64,000 nt of DNA, from the NCBI GenBank assembly GCA_030537135.1, contig JAUNOP010000004.1:1-64000 (forward strand), given 5' to 3'. The stretch comes from Eubacteriales bacterium (GTDB lineage Bacteria; Bacillota; Clostridia; Lachnospirales; Lachnospiraceae). The notes beneath the pieces were generated by a model. The model worked only from the letters and a program-made list of their open reading frames with translations, was not told the DNA's origin and did not search any database. Positions 26,112 through 35,423 of the stretch are shown piece after piece (position 1 is the stretch's first letter; each line of letters opens with the position of its first letter). Made by a program: the position numbers and the translations under genes.

Positions 26112-27467
26112 ATGCGTCTGTATATTGGAACTTACAGGAAAAGGAAGGAAAAGATGGAAGAGAAACAGGAAAAGAAACCAGAAAAGAAGGCGAAAAAACG
26201 CAAGAAACCTCTTTTTGGAGGGGATGAAGACCTGCTGCTTGCAGACCGGCTGCTCAAGGAGATAAGCCAGAGAGGCTCAGATGAGTGGAAGAAAAAGGTG
26301 GTAGGAAGCCGAAAGCTGATCAGGAGATATTATAGAAAGCAAAAGCAGAGAATGAATATGCTGCTTGCGGTGATTATAGTTTTGAGCCTGATTTTGTGCG
26401 GGCTGATGTGGACGATTATTAAAGGCAATACAAAGGCAGATCGCTCAAATGGGGCTTTTGGAAAAACGACCCAGAGTGCAGACTCTGACAAGACGCAGGG
26501 AGAAAATGGGGACACTGCATCAGACGAGGCGGCAGAGCCGGAGAAGGAGCCTGTGGAAATTACAATGAATTTTACAGGGGACTGTATTTTGGGAACTGAC
26601 GAATACTTTGCCTGGGACACAGGCTTTAATGCCTATTATGAAGCAAATGGCCCGGAATATTTTTTCAGGAATGTAAAATCTATTTTTGAGAAGGATGACC
26701 TTACGATTGTAAATATGGAGGGAACGCTCACAGAGGAGACGGACAGAGTACCGAATCAGTTTGCATTTAAGGGAGACCCTGAATTTGTGCAGGTCTTGAC
26801 AAACGGCTCTGTGGAGGCTGCGAATACTGCCAATAATCACAGCCACGATTATGGAGAGAAGAGCTATACAGATACGTTGAACATCCTGAAGGAAAACAAT
26901 ATTGCAACCTTTGGCTATGATGAGACAGCCATGCTCACGGTCAAGGACACGAAAATCGGCTTTTTCGGCATTTATGAGCTGGATGACCATTTAGAGAGGA
27001 TTCCTCAGGTAAAGTCCTGCATTGCAAAGCTCAAGGAAGAGGGTGCAGACCTGATTATCGCTACCTTCCACTGGGGAGAGGAGCTTGAAACGGTTCCAAA
27101 TGAAAGTCAGATTACGTTGGGACACCTGGCAGTGGATGAGGGAGCAGATCTGGTGCTTGGCCATCATCCTCATGTACTGCAGGGAGTGGAGCAGTACAAT
27201 GGAAAAACAATCGCCTACAGCCTTGGAAATTTCTGTTTTGGAGGCAACACCAGGCCAACCGAGATGGACACGGCGATTCTTCAGACAACCTTTCAGCTGG
27301 ATGGAAAGCGTGAGGTGACAGGGTTTACCTATGAAATGATTCCCTGCTGCGTGTCCTCTGACCTTACGTATTCCTTTAATAATTATCAGCCGACGCCTCT
27401 GACAGGAACAGAAGCAGAGAGGGTCATGCAGAAGATTCAGGAGAGAAGTGATGGAATTGGAGCATAG
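26112..27467 (+). CDS. CapA family protein (metallophosphatase fold)
   Basis: This encodes 451 residues from ATG 26112 (AGGAG five bases before). An alternative ATG at 26154, preceded by AAGGAAGG, would drop 14 residues. A very basic cytoplasmic head of about 80 residues is followed by one membrane helix (MLLAVIIVLSLILCGLMW) and a Ser/Glu-rich linker. The CapA domain starts at ITMNFTGDCILG. Metal-site motifs NMEGTLT, ANTANNHSHDYG, ATFHWGEE and VLGHHPHVLQGVE are present, and NFCFGGN closes it. CapA takes part in poly-gamma-glutamate capsule formation, but no capB/capC is adjacent. TATAAT lies at 26067. Confidence 0.85.
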   Translation: MRLYIGTYRKRKEKMEEKQEKKPEKKAKKRKKPLFGGDEDLLLADRLLKEISQRGSDEWKKKVVGSRKLIRRYYRKQKQRMNMLLAVIIVLSLILCGLMWTIIKGNTKADRSNGAFGKTTQSADSDKTQGENGDTASDEAAEPEKEPVEITMNFTGDCILGTDEYFAWDTGFNAYYEANGPEYFFRNVKSIFEKDDLTIVNMEGTLTEETDRVPNQFAFKGDPEFVQVLTNGSVEAANTANNHSHDYGEKSYTDTLNILKENNIATFGYDETAMLTVKDTKIGFFGIYELDDHLERIPQVKSCIAKLKEEGADLIIATFHWGEELETVPNESQITLGHLAVDEGADLVLGHHPHVLQGVEQYNGKTIAYSLGNFCFGGNTRPTEMDTAILQTTFQLDGKREVTGFTYEMIPCCVSSDLTYSFNNYQPTPLTGTEAERVMQKIQERSDGIGA

Positions 27468-27474
27468 AGGAGAC

Positions 27475-28050
27475 ATGAATATGAAACAAAAAAAGCTGGC
27501 GGTCTTGTTTCCGGGGGTCGGGTATACCTGCGCAAAGCCGCTTCTATATTATACGGGAATGCTGGCAGCAGAGCATGGATATGAGGTGCTTCGGCTGGAT
27601 TATGGGCAGGATATTCACACCTTTAAAGGGCGAACCATGGAGGATCTTCGGCCGGTTATAGAGCTGGCTGTTGAACGAATTCTGCCTGTGCTTGAGAAGG
27701 TTCCAAACGAAGCATACAGAGACATTTTGTTTATCTCAAAAAGCATTGGAACGGTTGTCTCCTGCGAGGCACAGGAGCGTCTTGGATGGAAAGTAAGGCA
27801 CTTCCTTATGACACCCATACCGGCTGCTCTTCCCTACCTGGAGAAGGTGAACGGCGTCTTTTTGGCAGGAACCGGGGACGCCTATATAGAAGCCAAACTG
27901 GTTCGTCAGGCAGCGCGCAAATATCCCGACAAGGCGGTTCTCATCCTGGAAGGCTGCAATCACTCTCTGGAGATACCAGGCGAGACAGCTGGAAATATCG
28001 AGCGGCTCAGGAGCGTCCTGGAATGCCTTAAGAGGGAGCTTGCTCCTTGA
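27475..28050 (+). CDS. Alpha/beta-hydrolase-like protein
   Basis: This encodes 191 residues from ATG 27475, preceded by AGAGGAGAC; a longer frame starts inside the CapA gene but lacks a binding site. The protein begins LAVLFPGVGYTCAKPLLYYT, as in small alpha/beta hydrolases, and has the nucleophile-elbow-like FISKSIGTVVS (SKSIG) and a late histidine in LEGCNHSLEIPG. The order Ser...Asp...His fits a hydrolase triad. Substrate unknown. It follows CapA by 7 bases and is probably in the same transcript. Confidence 0.72.
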   Translation: MNMKQKKLAVLFPGVGYTCAKPLLYYTGMLAAEHGYEVLRLDYGQDIHTFKGRTMEDLRPVIELAVERILPVLEKVPNEAYRDILFISKSIGTVVSCEAQERLGWKVRHFLMTPIPAALPYLEKVNGVFLAGTGDAYIEAKLVRQAARKYPDKAVLILEGCNHSLEIPGETAGNIERLRSVLECLKRELAP

Positions 28051-28109
28051 TTTTTTGCAAAAGAGTGCTATAATCAAAAAGGATATGAAGAATTAAAGGA
28101 GGCTTTGCT

Positions 28110-28547
28110 ATGGAGCTTGAAGTATTAAGAAAAGATATGGTTGCAGCTATGAAGGCAAGGGATAAGGCAAGAAAGGAGTCGATTTCCAGCCTCATCTCCG
28201 CGGTAAAAAAGGCTGCGATTGACGAGGGCTGCAGGGACGATATTCCTTGTGCGCTGGTAGATCGGGTGATTCTCAAGGAGATGAAGACAGTAAAGGAGCA
28301 GATTGATACCTGCCCTGCTTCCAGGACAGATTTGCTTGAGGAGTACCAGGCAAGATATAAGGTATTTGAGGAGTATGCTCCAAGGCTGATGTCAGCAGAG
28401 GAGGTAAAGGCCTGCCTTGAGAGGGACTTTGCAGAGGTGCTTGCCACAAAGAACAAGGGACAGATTATGAAGGCTGTTATGGCAGCTCTGAAGGGTAAGG
28501 CAGACGGCAAGGTTATCAATCAGGTCGTTGCAGAGTACTGCAAATAA
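28110..28547 (+). CDS. GatB/YqeY domain protein
   Basis: This encodes 145 residues. ATG 28110 follows TAAAGGAGGCTTTGCT. The whole chain is a helical YqeY domain: VLRKDMVAAMKARDKARKES, then ISSLISAVKKAAID and a C-terminal LKGKADGKVINQVVAEYCK. In GatB this domain binds tRNA; stand-alone YqeY proteins are widespread and of uncertain role, possibly tRNA-related. The gene ends 120 bases before the urease promoter. Confidence 0.9.
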   Translation: MELEVLRKDMVAAMKARDKARKESISSLISAVKKAAIDEGCRDDIPCALVDRVILKEMKTVKEQIDTCPASRTDLLEEYQARYKVFEEYAPRLMSAEEVKACLERDFAEVLATKNKGQIMKAVMAALKGKADGKVINQVVAEYCK

Positions 28548-28670
28548 ATACGTATGACTGTTGTCTGGGACTTTTATGGTGAAATTAGCTAGATTTTTGT
28601 AAGAAAATAGAAATATTTTAGATAAATTTAGAAAAAATGGCAAAAACCCCTGTTTTTTGCTGAAAATGGT

Positions 28671-28699
28671 TTGACATTTAAAGTCTGCCATGATAGAAT
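28671..28699 (+). promoter_or_regulatory. Sigma-A promoter of the urease operon
   Basis: TTGACA (28671-28676), a 17-base spacer and TAGAAT (28694-28699) form a near-consensus promoter. Expected transcription start is about 28706, giving a leader of roughly 97 nt before ureA. Confidence 0.8.
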
Positions 28700-28728
28700 C
28701 CAGTCAATAACAGATGACAGAGAAAAAA

Positions 28729-28774
28729 GGCAACGGAGCTATGGGAAATCCTGGCTCTGCTGCCTTATTTTTTT
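28729..28774 (+). terminator. Terminator-like hairpin in the urease leader (possible attenuator)
   Basis: GGCAACGGAGCTA pairs with TGGCTCTGCTGCC with one mismatch, and TTATTTTTTT follows. It lies between the operon promoter and ureA, with AAAAAA just before it. As an intrinsic terminator in a leader it could gate operon expression; the signal is unknown. Confidence 0.7.
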
Positions 28775-28802
28775 GCCCTGAAAAGAAAAGAGGAGGTCTA
28801 CT

Positions 28803-29105
28803 ATGCGTTTGAATCCAAAGGAACAGGAAAAATTACTGCTGCATTTGGCAGGAACTTTGGCAAAGGAGAGGATGGAGCGCGGCGTGAAGCTGAATTATGT
28901 GGAGGCAGTGGCCTATATCAGCTCCGAGCTTCTGGAAATGGCCAGAGACGGCAAGGAGGTTGTAGAGCTTATGAGCCTTGGAACCCATCTTCTCACAAAG
29001 GAGGATGTTATGGAGGGAGTGGCAGACATGGTGCATGAGGTGCAGGTGGAAGCTACATTCCCGGATGGAACCAAGCTGGTGACAGTACATAATCCCATTC
29101 AGTAG
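28803..29105 (+). CDS. ureA: Urease subunit gamma
   Basis: This 100-residue protein has the standard length of UreA and the family opening [20 protein letters not shown]. Also visible are [20 protein letters not shown] and a C-terminus [18 protein letters not shown]. It is a structural subunit of the urease that splits urea into ammonia and carbamate in the cytoplasm. ATG 28803 follows GAGGAGGTCTACT. It opens an operon with all structural and accessory genes, controlled by the promoter at 28671 and a leader hairpin. Confidence 0.97.
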   Translation: MRLNPKEQEKLLLHLAGTLAKERMERGVKLNYVEAVAYISSELLEMARDGKEVVELMSLGTHLLTKEDVMEGVADMVHEVQVEATFPDGTKLVTVHNPIQ

Positions 29106-29140
29106 AAGCATAACTTTTTTCAGTGATAGGAGGAGACACA

Positions 29141-29503
29141 ATGAAAATCGGCGAAATAGTTGCACTGGACAGAGAAATTGAATTAAATGCAGGAAAACCA
29201 ACGGTTGTTCTTTCAGTGGCAAATGTGGGAGACAGACCTGTACAGGTGGGATCCCATTTTCATTTTTTTGAAGTAAATAAATGCCTGAAATTTGACAGAG
29301 AGAAGGCCTATGGGTATCATCTGGACATTCCGTCAGGAACCTCGGTGCGTTTTGAACCGGGCGAAGAAAAGGAGGTTTGTCTCACAGCCATGGGAGGAAC
29401 CAGAAGAGTGTTTGGATTCAATGATTTGACCTGTTCTCAGGTTTCTGAGGCAGCAAAGGCCAGAGCATTAAAGGAAGCAGAAATACGGGGATTCTTAAAA
29501 TAA
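29141..29503 (+). CDS. ureB: Urease subunit beta
   Basis: This encodes 120 residues from ATG 29141 (AGGAGGAGACACA before it); a start at 29123 would lie upstream of that site. Family features are [19 protein letters not shown], then [20 protein letters not shown] and [12 protein letters not shown]. It forms the structural core of urease with UreA and UreC. The C-terminus AEIRGFLK is slightly longer than the shortest bacterial UreB proteins but within the family range. Confidence 0.97.
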   Translation: MKIGEIVALDREIELNAGKPTVVLSVANVGDRPVQVGSHFHFFEVNKCLKFDREKAYGYHLDIPSGTSVRFEPGEEKEVCLTAMGGTRRVFGFNDLTCSQVSEAAKARALKEAEIRGFLK

Positions 29504-29518
29504 CTAGGAGGAACAAAC

Positions 29519-31240
29519 ATGAGCGTAAAAATTTCCGGTGATAAATATGCAATGATGTACGGCCCGACTGTGGGTGATAAGGTCAGGCTTGCAGATACCA
29601 GTCTGGTCATTGAGGTGGAGAAGGATTATACCCATTATGGAGACGAGATAAAATTCGGAGGCGGCAAGACCATCCGCGACGGTATGGGACAGTCTGTGAA
29701 AACCACCAGCGCAGACGGAGACCTGGATTTGGTGATTACCAATGCCCTGATTGTAGATTATACAGGAATTATCAAGGCAGATATTGGCATTAAGGATGGA
29801 AAGATTAAGGGAATTGGAAAGGCTGGAAATCCCAGCATCATGGACGGCGTGACTCCTGGCATGACGGTCGGAGCATCCACAGAGGCTCTGGCAGGAGAGG
29901 GAATGATTGTGACGGCTGGAGGAATTGACACGCACATTCATTTCATCTGCCCGCAGCAGATTGACTGCGCTCTGTATTCTGGAGTGACTACTATGATTGG
30001 CGGAGGAACTGGTCCTGCGGATGGAACCAATGCAACTACCTGTACGCCGGGACCCTGGAACATGCGTATGATGCTCAAGGCTGCTGAGGAATATCCCATG
30101 AATCTTGGCTTTCTGGGAAAAGGAAACTGCTCAGACGAGGCGCCTCTGATAGAGCAGGTAAAAGCAGGCGCCATGGGGCTTAAAATTCATGAGGACTGGG
30201 GTTCTACACCGGCTGTAATTGACCATTGTCTGAATGTTGCGGATGAATATGATGTGCAGGTTGCTATCCACACAGATACTCTGAACGAGGGAGGCTGCGT
30301 AGAGGATACTCTGGACGCCATCGCAGGAAGAACCATTCATACCTACCATACGGAGGGTGCTGGCGGCGGACATGCACCGGATATTATTAAGGCGGCAGCA
30401 GCAGGAAATGTACTTCCATCCTCCACAAACCCGACCATGCCCTTTACTGTGAATACGCTGGACGAGCATTTGGACATGCTGATGGTATGCCATCATCTGG
30501 ACAAGAAAATTCCAGAGGATGTGGCGTTTGCAGATTCTCGTATTCGTCCTGAGACCATTGCAGCAGAGGATGTGCTTCATGATATGGGCGTGTTCAGTAT
30601 GATGAGTTCTGATTCTCAGGCAATGGGACGTATCGGCGAGGTGATTACCAGAACCTGGCAGACAGCAAGCAAGATGAAGGATGAAAGAGGCGCGCTTGCA
30701 GAGGATGAGGGAAAAGGCAATGACAATTTCCGTGTAAAGAGATACATCTCCAAGTATACGATTAATCCTGCTATCACGCATGGAATTTCCAAATACGTGG
30801 GTTCTGTGGAGGTTGGAAAGCTGGCGGATCTGGTTCTCTGGAATCCTGCGTTTTTTGGCTCAAAGCCAGACATGGTGATTAAGGGCGGTATGATTATTGC
30901 ATCAAAAATGGGCGATGCAAATGCCTCTATTCCAACTACGCAGCCTGTATTCTATCAGCCCATGTTTGCAGCTCATGGAAAGGCAAAGCATGAGGCCTGC
31001 CTGACCTTTGTATCAAAGGCTGCCATGGAGGCAGGGGTAAAGGAAGCCTATGGTCTGGAGAAAACAGTGGTTCCTGTGCAGGGGTGCAGAAATATAGGCA
31101 AAAAGGACATGGTTTACAACAATGCAGCTCCTGTTATTACGGTGGATCCAGAGACCTATGAGGTGACTGCAGACGGAGTGTCCTTGACCTCCAAGCCTGC
31201 GAAAAAGCTTCCGCTGACACAGCTGTATAGTCTGTTTTAG
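29519..31240 (+). CDS. ureC: Urease subunit alpha (catalytic, nickel)
   Basis: This encodes 573 residues, the normal length. All active-site residues can be placed: nickel ligands His139 and His141 (GGIDTHIHF), the carbamylated Lys222 ([12 protein letters not shown]), His251 ([12 protein letters not shown]), His277 ([15 protein letters not shown]) and Asp365 ([11 protein letters not shown]). The mobile flap Cys324-His325 is at MVCHHLD. It should be an active enzyme once UreDEFG insert nickel. ATG 29519 follows TAGGAGGAACAAAC. It lies 15 bases after ureB. Confidence 0.98.
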   Translation: MSVKISGDKYAMMYGPTVGDKVRLADTSLVIEVEKDYTHYGDEIKFGGGKTIRDGMGQSVKTTSADGDLDLVITNALIVDYTGIIKADIGIKDGKIKGIGKAGNPSIMDGVTPGMTVGASTEALAGEGMIVTAGGIDTHIHFICPQQIDCALYSGVTTMIGGGTGPADGTNATTCTPGPWNMRMMLKAAEEYPMNLGFLGKGNCSDEAPLIEQVKAGAMGLKIHEDWGSTPAVIDHCLNVADEYDVQVAIHTDTLNEGGCVEDTLDAIAGRTIHTYHTEGAGGGHAPDIIKAAAAGNVLPSSTNPTMPFTVNTLDEHLDMLMVCHHLDKKIPEDVAFADSRIRPETIAAEDVLHDMGVFSMMSSDSQAMGRIGEVITRTWQTASKMKDERGALAEDEGKGNDNFRVKRYISKYTINPAITHGISKYVGSVEVGKLADLVLWNPAFFGSKPDMVIKGGMIIASKMGDANASIPTTQPVFYQPMFAAHGKAKHEACLTFVSKAAMEAGVKEAYGLEKTVVPVQGCRNIGKKDMVYNNAAPVITVDPETYEVTADGVSLTSKPAKKLPLTQLYSLF

Positions 31241-31272
31241 AATCAGAATACAGGAGCAGAAGGGAGGAGCCT

Positions 31273-31779
31273 ATGTTAGGAGTTTGTTTGCTTTTTGTGG
31301 GAATTGTCCTGATTAATAATGGAATCTGCAGCCTTGCAGGGGTGGATGGAAAATCTGCGGCTGTTATGAATATTTTTACAGGAGGCCTGTCTTTATTCAT
31401 CAATTTTACAAATCTTGTGCAGGGAAATTATTATGCGGCAGGAACCGGACTTTTATTTTGTTTTACCTATCTGTTTGTTGCAGTAAATAAAATCTTTCAT
31501 CTGAGCGGTTATCCGTTTGCCTGGTTTTCCACCTTTGTAGCTGTTAATGCAGTGGTGTTTGGAACGCTGGAGGGCTTTGTGGGAATTCCTTCTCTTGGCA
31601 TTACCCCGGATATCCGCTGGGCAGCTATATGGTATCTGTGGGGAATCCTGTGGGGAACTTCCTTTGTAGAGGATATCATGGGAAAGAAGCTTGGACGCTT
31701 TGTACCGTATCTGCAGGTATTCGAGGGTATTGTTACAGCCTGGATTCCGGGACTTCTGATGCTGATTGGAAAATGGTAG
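31273..31779 (+). CDS. AmiS/UreI family urea or amide channel
   Basis: This encodes 168 residues with six membrane helices, starting MLGVCLLFVGIVLINNGIC. The AmiS/UreI signature regions are recognisable: INFTNLVQGNYYAAGTGLLF, then GYPFAWFSTFVAVNAV and IWYLWGILWGTSFVEDIM. In Helicobacter UreI lets urea in; AmiS homologues pass short amides. Its place between ureC and ureE makes urea import the best reading. The periplasmic histidines of the acid-gated Helicobacter protein are not evident. ATG 31273 has GGGAGGAGCCT before it. Confidence 0.88.
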   Translation: MLGVCLLFVGIVLINNGICSLAGVDGKSAAVMNIFTGGLSLFINFTNLVQGNYYAAGTGLLFCFTYLFVAVNKIFHLSGYPFAWFSTFVAVNAVVFGTLEGFVGIPSLGITPDIRWAAIWYLWGILWGTSFVEDIMGKKLGRFVPYLQVFEGIVTAWIPGLLMLIGKW

Positions 31780-31815
31780 GCGCAAAACTGCCGAAAAAAA
31801 TGGAGGGAAAATGGT

Positions 31816-32295
31816 ATGCTTTGTGAAGCTGTATTAGGAAGAATTGAGGAAGAGCGCTTTGAGGGAATGGACATAGATTATGTGGATATTTCCTGGGATG
31901 AGGCCTTTAAGAGGATTCATAAGAAAATCAGTGAAAAAGGAACAGAGCTTGGAATTCGTCTGGGAGAAGCGGTTCTGGTTACAGGGCTTCGCACAGGACA
32001 GGTGCTGGGCATAGAGGAAAACACAGCCTATGTAGTGAGGATTTTGGCAGCAGAGGCTCTTGTGATCACTGTGGCCTCGGATCATCCGCGTATGGTCGCC
32101 AAGGTATGCTATGAAATCGGAAACCGTCATGCACCTCTGTTTTGGGGAGAGGGAGAGCTGGAATTTGTCACTCCTTATACAGAACCTATGAAGGAAATGC
32201 TGCACAAGCTCCATGGAGTTACAGTGAGAAAAGAGTCAATGGTTTTTGATTTTGACAAGAGAATTTCAGCTTCTGTTCATTCCCATACACATTAA
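31816..32295 (+). CDS. ureE: Urease nickel chaperone UreE
   Basis: This encodes 159 residues. ATG 31816 is 8 bases after GGAGGG; an ATG at 31811 is out of frame and stops quickly. The conserved nickel site appears as CYEIGNRHAPLF, and the C-terminus ends in HSHTH, a short metal-binding tail compared with the long His tails of some UreE proteins. UreE dimers deliver nickel to the UreG-UreF-UreD complex. It lies inside the urease operon. Confidence 0.93.
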   Translation: MLCEAVLGRIEEERFEGMDIDYVDISWDEAFKRIHKKISEKGTELGIRLGEAVLVTGLRTGQVLGIEENTAYVVRILAAEALVITVASDHPRMVAKVCYEIGNRHAPLFWGEGELEFVTPYTEPMKEMLHKLHGVTVRKESMVFDFDKRISASVHSHTH

Positions 32296-32317
32296 GAGGG
32301 GACAACAGGAAGAGGAT

Positions 32318-33007
32318 ATGGATGAAAAAAAATATTTTTATTTGCTTCAGGTAAATGATGCTCTGTTTCCTATTGGAGGGTATTCCCATTCTTATGGACT
32401 GGAGACCTATATTCAAAAAGGGATAGTAAGAGATACCAAAACTGCCGGAGAGTTTATTGACAAGAGAATTCGCTATAGTCTTCTGTATAATGAGATTTTG
32501 TTTGTGCGGTTAGCCTTTGAAAGTGCCTGTGAGAAAAATGTAGACAGGCTCAGAGAGCTGGAGGAGCTTTTTCTGGCGCTTAAGGCTCCCAGAGAGGTTC
32601 GGGAGGCAGGAAAAAAGCTTGGCTCCCGATTTGTAAAAACCGTTCAGGCAGCAAAGCCGCCGTATGTACTGCATATTTTTAAGAAATATTGCACAGAAGG
32701 CAGGGGAAGAAGCTGCCATACGATTGCTTATGGTGTTTTCTGCGCAGACCTTGGGCTATCTCTGGAGGAGACGCTCAAGCATTATCTGTATTCCCAGGTC
32801 TCGGCCATTGTGACAAACTGTGTGAAGGCCATTCCACTGAGCCAGACAGACGGACAGAGGCTTCTTGCGGGTCAATATCCTCTGCTTTGCGAGGTGCTGG
32901 AGAGGGTGAAGCAGCTTCCAGAGGAGTGTCTGGGAAGCGGCATGCCTGGTTTTGATATTCGGTGTATGCAGCATGAAGGGCTGTATTCCAGAATCTATAT
33001 GTCCTGA
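32318..33007 (+). CDS. ureF: Urease accessory protein UreF
   Basis: This encodes 229 residues from ATG 32318, behind AGGAAGAGGAT; an upstream frame beginning within ureE has no such site. The family opening LLQVNDALFPIGGYSHSYGL, then ETYIQKG, is clear. The helical body contains GRGRSCHTIAYGVFCADLGL and the C-terminal FDIRCMQHEGLYSRIYMS end. UreF acts as the activating partner that couples UreG GTP hydrolysis to nickel insertion into urease. Confidence 0.94.
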   Translation: MDEKKYFYLLQVNDALFPIGGYSHSYGLETYIQKGIVRDTKTAGEFIDKRIRYSLLYNEILFVRLAFESACEKNVDRLRELEELFLALKAPREVREAGKKLGSRFVKTVQAAKPPYVLHIFKKYCTEGRGRSCHTIAYGVFCADLGLSLEETLKHYLYSQVSAIVTNCVKAIPLSQTDGQRLLAGQYPLLCEVLERVKQLPEECLGSGMPGFDIRCMQHEGLYSRIYMS

Positions 33008-33067
33008 AGCAGGGGAAGAATGGATTTTTTGAGAAGCCTTTTATTAATGTTTAAGGAGGATGAAGAG

Positions 33068-33676
33068 ATGTCTTATGTGAAAATCGGGGTAGCCGGACCG
33101 GTTGGCTCAGGCAAAACCGCTCTGATTGAGTGTCTGACCCGCCAGATGGCAAAGGATTATGAAATTGCTGTAATTACCAATGATATTTATACAAAAGAGG
33201 ATGCAGAGTTCCTGAGCAAAAACAGTGTCCTTCCTATAGAGCGAATTATTGGCGTAGAGACAGGAGGCTGTCCGCACACAGCAATCCGGGAGGATGCATC
33301 CATGAATCTGGAGGCAGTGGACGAGATGCTGGAGCGTTTTCCTGAGCTTGAAATCCTGTTCATAGAGAGCGGAGGAGATAACCTCTCTGCCACCTTTAGT
33401 CCAGAGCTTGTAGACGCCACGATTTTTGTCATTGATGTGGCAGAGGGAGACAAGATTCCCAGAAAGGGAGGTCCTGGAATTACGCGTTCAGACCTTCTTG
33501 TCATTAATAAAATCGACCTCGCTCCTTATGTGGGAGCAGATTTGTCTGTTATGGAGAGAGATTCCAGGAAGATGAGAGGAAGCCGCCCCTTTTTATTTAC
33601 CAATATCAGAGGAAACGAAGGCATTGCTCCGGTGATTGAATGGATACGGAAAAATGTGCTTCTGGAAGGCTGCTGA
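33068..33676 (+). CDS. ureG: Urease accessory GTPase UreG
   Basis: This encodes 202 residues from ATG 33068, after TAAGGAGGATGAAGAG. The P-loop is [10 protein letters not shown] at about residues 10-19. The switch and metal-binding region shows [19 protein letters not shown] (Cys-Pro-His nickel motif) and [20 protein letters not shown] specificity is indicated by [12 protein letters not shown]. It powers nickel transfer. Its stop codon shares a base with the ureD start (TGATG at 33674-33678), so translation is coupled. Confidence 0.97.
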   Translation: MSYVKIGVAGPVGSGKTALIECLTRQMAKDYEIAVITNDIYTKEDAEFLSKNSVLPIERIIGVETGGCPHTAIREDASMNLEAVDEMLERFPELEILFIESGGDNLSATFSPELVDATIFVIDVAEGDKIPRKGGPGITRSDLLVINKIDLAPYVGADLSVMERDSRKMRGSRPFLFTNIRGNEGIAPVIEWIRKNVLLEGC

Positions 33677-34500
33677 TGTGCGGGGAGGAGAAGCAGAGGG
33701 AGGTGCCTGTGTGCGCAAATCCATTTGGAAAGACCTCCAGACTTTCCCTTATTGCTGGAAAAAAGGATGGAAAAAGCATGCTTCAGGAGGTGTCTTTTAC
33801 AGCGCCGTTTAAGATTATGGAGCCATTCTGGAATAAGGATAACAGCATGCGAGTCATGTTACTCTCTGCTTCGGCCGGAATTATGGAGGGAGATACCCAG
33901 GAATTCTCTATAAGGGTAAAAGACAAAGCAGCTATGGAATTTTCGTCTCAGGCTTATGAGAAAATTCACAGGATGAAGCAGGGGAAGGCAAGACGAAGAG
34001 CAGAGATTTTTGTGGGAAAGGAAAGCTTTCTTAAATATGCCCCTCTGCCTGTGATTCCCTTTGCAGACTCTGCTTTTGAAAGTCAGGTGGAGATAGAGCT
34101 TGAGGATGAGAGCGCGCAGCTGGTGTATCAGGATGTGCTTTCCTGCGGAAGAGCGGCCAGGGGAGAGCGCTTTGCCTACCGAAGGTTTTACAATCTGGTG
34201 GATGTGCGGCAAAGGGGCAGGCTGCTGTACAGAGACAATACAAGACTTGAGCCAGGATGCTGGGATTTGCCGGGAATAGGGATGTATGAGGGCTATACGC
34301 ATCTTGGAAATCTGCTGCTTTTTCATGTGACAAAGGAGTTGGAATGGATAAAAAGAGTGAGAGAGTTTTTAGATAATACGCCGAATCTGGAAGGCGGAGT
34401 TACTGTTCTTGAGAGCGGAGACCTTGCAGTGAGAGTTCTTGGTATGCAGGGCGAGCAGGTGTGGAGTGTGCTGGAAGAGATTCAGAAAGATGCATTTTAA
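33676..34500 (+). CDS. ureD: Urease accessory protein UreD
   Basis: This encodes 274 residues from ATG 33676, which overlaps the ureG stop. A longer frame from 33640 runs inside ureG without its own binding site. UreD features include PFKIMEPFWNKDNSMRVMLL and SAGIMEGDTQEFSIRVKDK, then FLKYAPLPVIPFADSAF (the usual scaffold pattern) and RGERFAYRRFYNLVDV. UreD forms the platform that binds urease apo-protein and UreF. It is last in the operon, a common Firmicute arrangement. A GC-rich hairpin follows immediately. Confidence 0.93.
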   Translation: MCGEEKQREVPVCANPFGKTSRLSLIAGKKDGKSMLQEVSFTAPFKIMEPFWNKDNSMRVMLLSASAGIMEGDTQEFSIRVKDKAAMEFSSQAYEKIHRMKQGKARRRAEIFVGKESFLKYAPLPVIPFADSAFESQVEIELEDESAQLVYQDVLSCGRAARGERFAYRRFYNLVDVRQRGRLLYRDNTRLEPGCWDLPGIGMYEGYTHLGNLLLFHVTKELEWIKRVREFLDNTPNLEGGVTVLESGDLAVRVLGMQGEQVWSVLEEIQKDAF

Positions 34501-34535
34501 AAATGGCGGTGCAGCGCAGGCTGCGCCGCCATTTT
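34500..34535 (+). terminator. Terminator at the end of the urease operon
   Basis: AAAATGGCGG pairs with CCGCCATTTT and GCAGC with GCTGC inside it, starting at the last base of the ureD stop. The T-run is part of the stem (ATTTTG). Confidence 0.8.
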
Positions 34536-34779
34536 GCAGGGTGTGTTTGTGGCTGCTGTGAAGCTTAAAAACGGATGTTCGCACAAAGTTGCTTTTTTTG
34601 CTTCTATATGGTATGATGACACCAGGGCTAAGCTAAAGGAATATGTGCAATATGCAGGTATGTCAATATATGGCTTTGGGACCTGTAACAAAATATGAGA
34701 AAACGGCCGGATTATCGGGGGATTTTTGAAGTAAGCCTAATTAAGTGTGCCCCAACATCTATAAAAAAGGAGACAAAAC

Positions 34780-35418
34780 ATGACAAAAGAAGAGCTGGCC
34801 CTGGAGGTCATTGAGCGATTAAAGGAGGAATACCCGGATGCAGGCTGCACTCTGGATTATGACCAGGCGTGGAAGCTTCTGGTGAGTGTGCGGCTTGCCG
34901 CCCAGTGTACAGACGCAAGGGTAAATGTGGTGACAGAAGGGCTGTTTGAAAAATATCCCTCTGTGGATGCCCTGGCAGAGGCCAACGAAGCGGATATTGA
35001 GGAAATCGTGCGTCCCTGCGGCCTTGGAAGGAGCAAGGCGCGGGATATCTGCGCCTGCATGAAAATGCTGAAAAATGAATACAATGGCAAAATTCCCTGT
35101 GATTTTAATGCCCTTTTGAAGCTTCCCGGAGTGGGAAGAAAGAGCGCAAATCTGATTATGGGAGATGTGTTTGGAGAGCCTGCGATTGTCACGGATACCC
35201 ACTGCATCCGCCTTGCAAACCGTATCGGGCTGGTAGATGGAATCAAGGAACCCAAGAAGGTAGAGATGGCACTGTGGAAAATCATTCCTCCAAAGGAGGG
35301 AAGCGATTTCTGCCATCGTCTGGTGTATCATGGCAGGGAAGTCTGTACTGCGCGTACACATCCACATTGTGAGAGGTGCTGCCTTGCCGATATCTGCAAA
35401 AAGCAGGGAGTAGAGTAA
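34780..35418 (+). CDS. nth: Endonuclease III (DNA glycosylase/AP lyase)
   Basis: This encodes 212 residues. The helix-hairpin-helix is LPGVGRKSANLIMG with catalytic Lys121; catalytic Asp139 is in VTDTHCIR. It removes oxidised pyrimidines and nicks the abasic site. The C-terminal 4Fe-4S cysteines are present (CTARTHPHCERCCLADIC), spaced C-x7-C-x2-C-x5-C, one residue longer in the first gap than the classical C-x6. ATG 34780 follows AAAAAGGAGACAAAAC. The 245 bases upstream hold no gene. A family B repeat starts 6 bases after the stop. Confidence 0.95.
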   Translation: MTKEELALEVIERLKEEYPDAGCTLDYDQAWKLLVSVRLAAQCTDARVNVVTEGLFEKYPSVDALAEANEADIEEIVRPCGLGRSKARDICACMKMLKNEYNGKIPCDFNALLKLPGVGRKSANLIMGDVFGEPAIVTDTHCIRLANRIGLVDGIKEPKKVEMALWKIIPPKEGSDFCHRLVYHGREVCTARTHPHCERCCLADICKKQGVE

Positions 35419-35423
35419 AAAAG

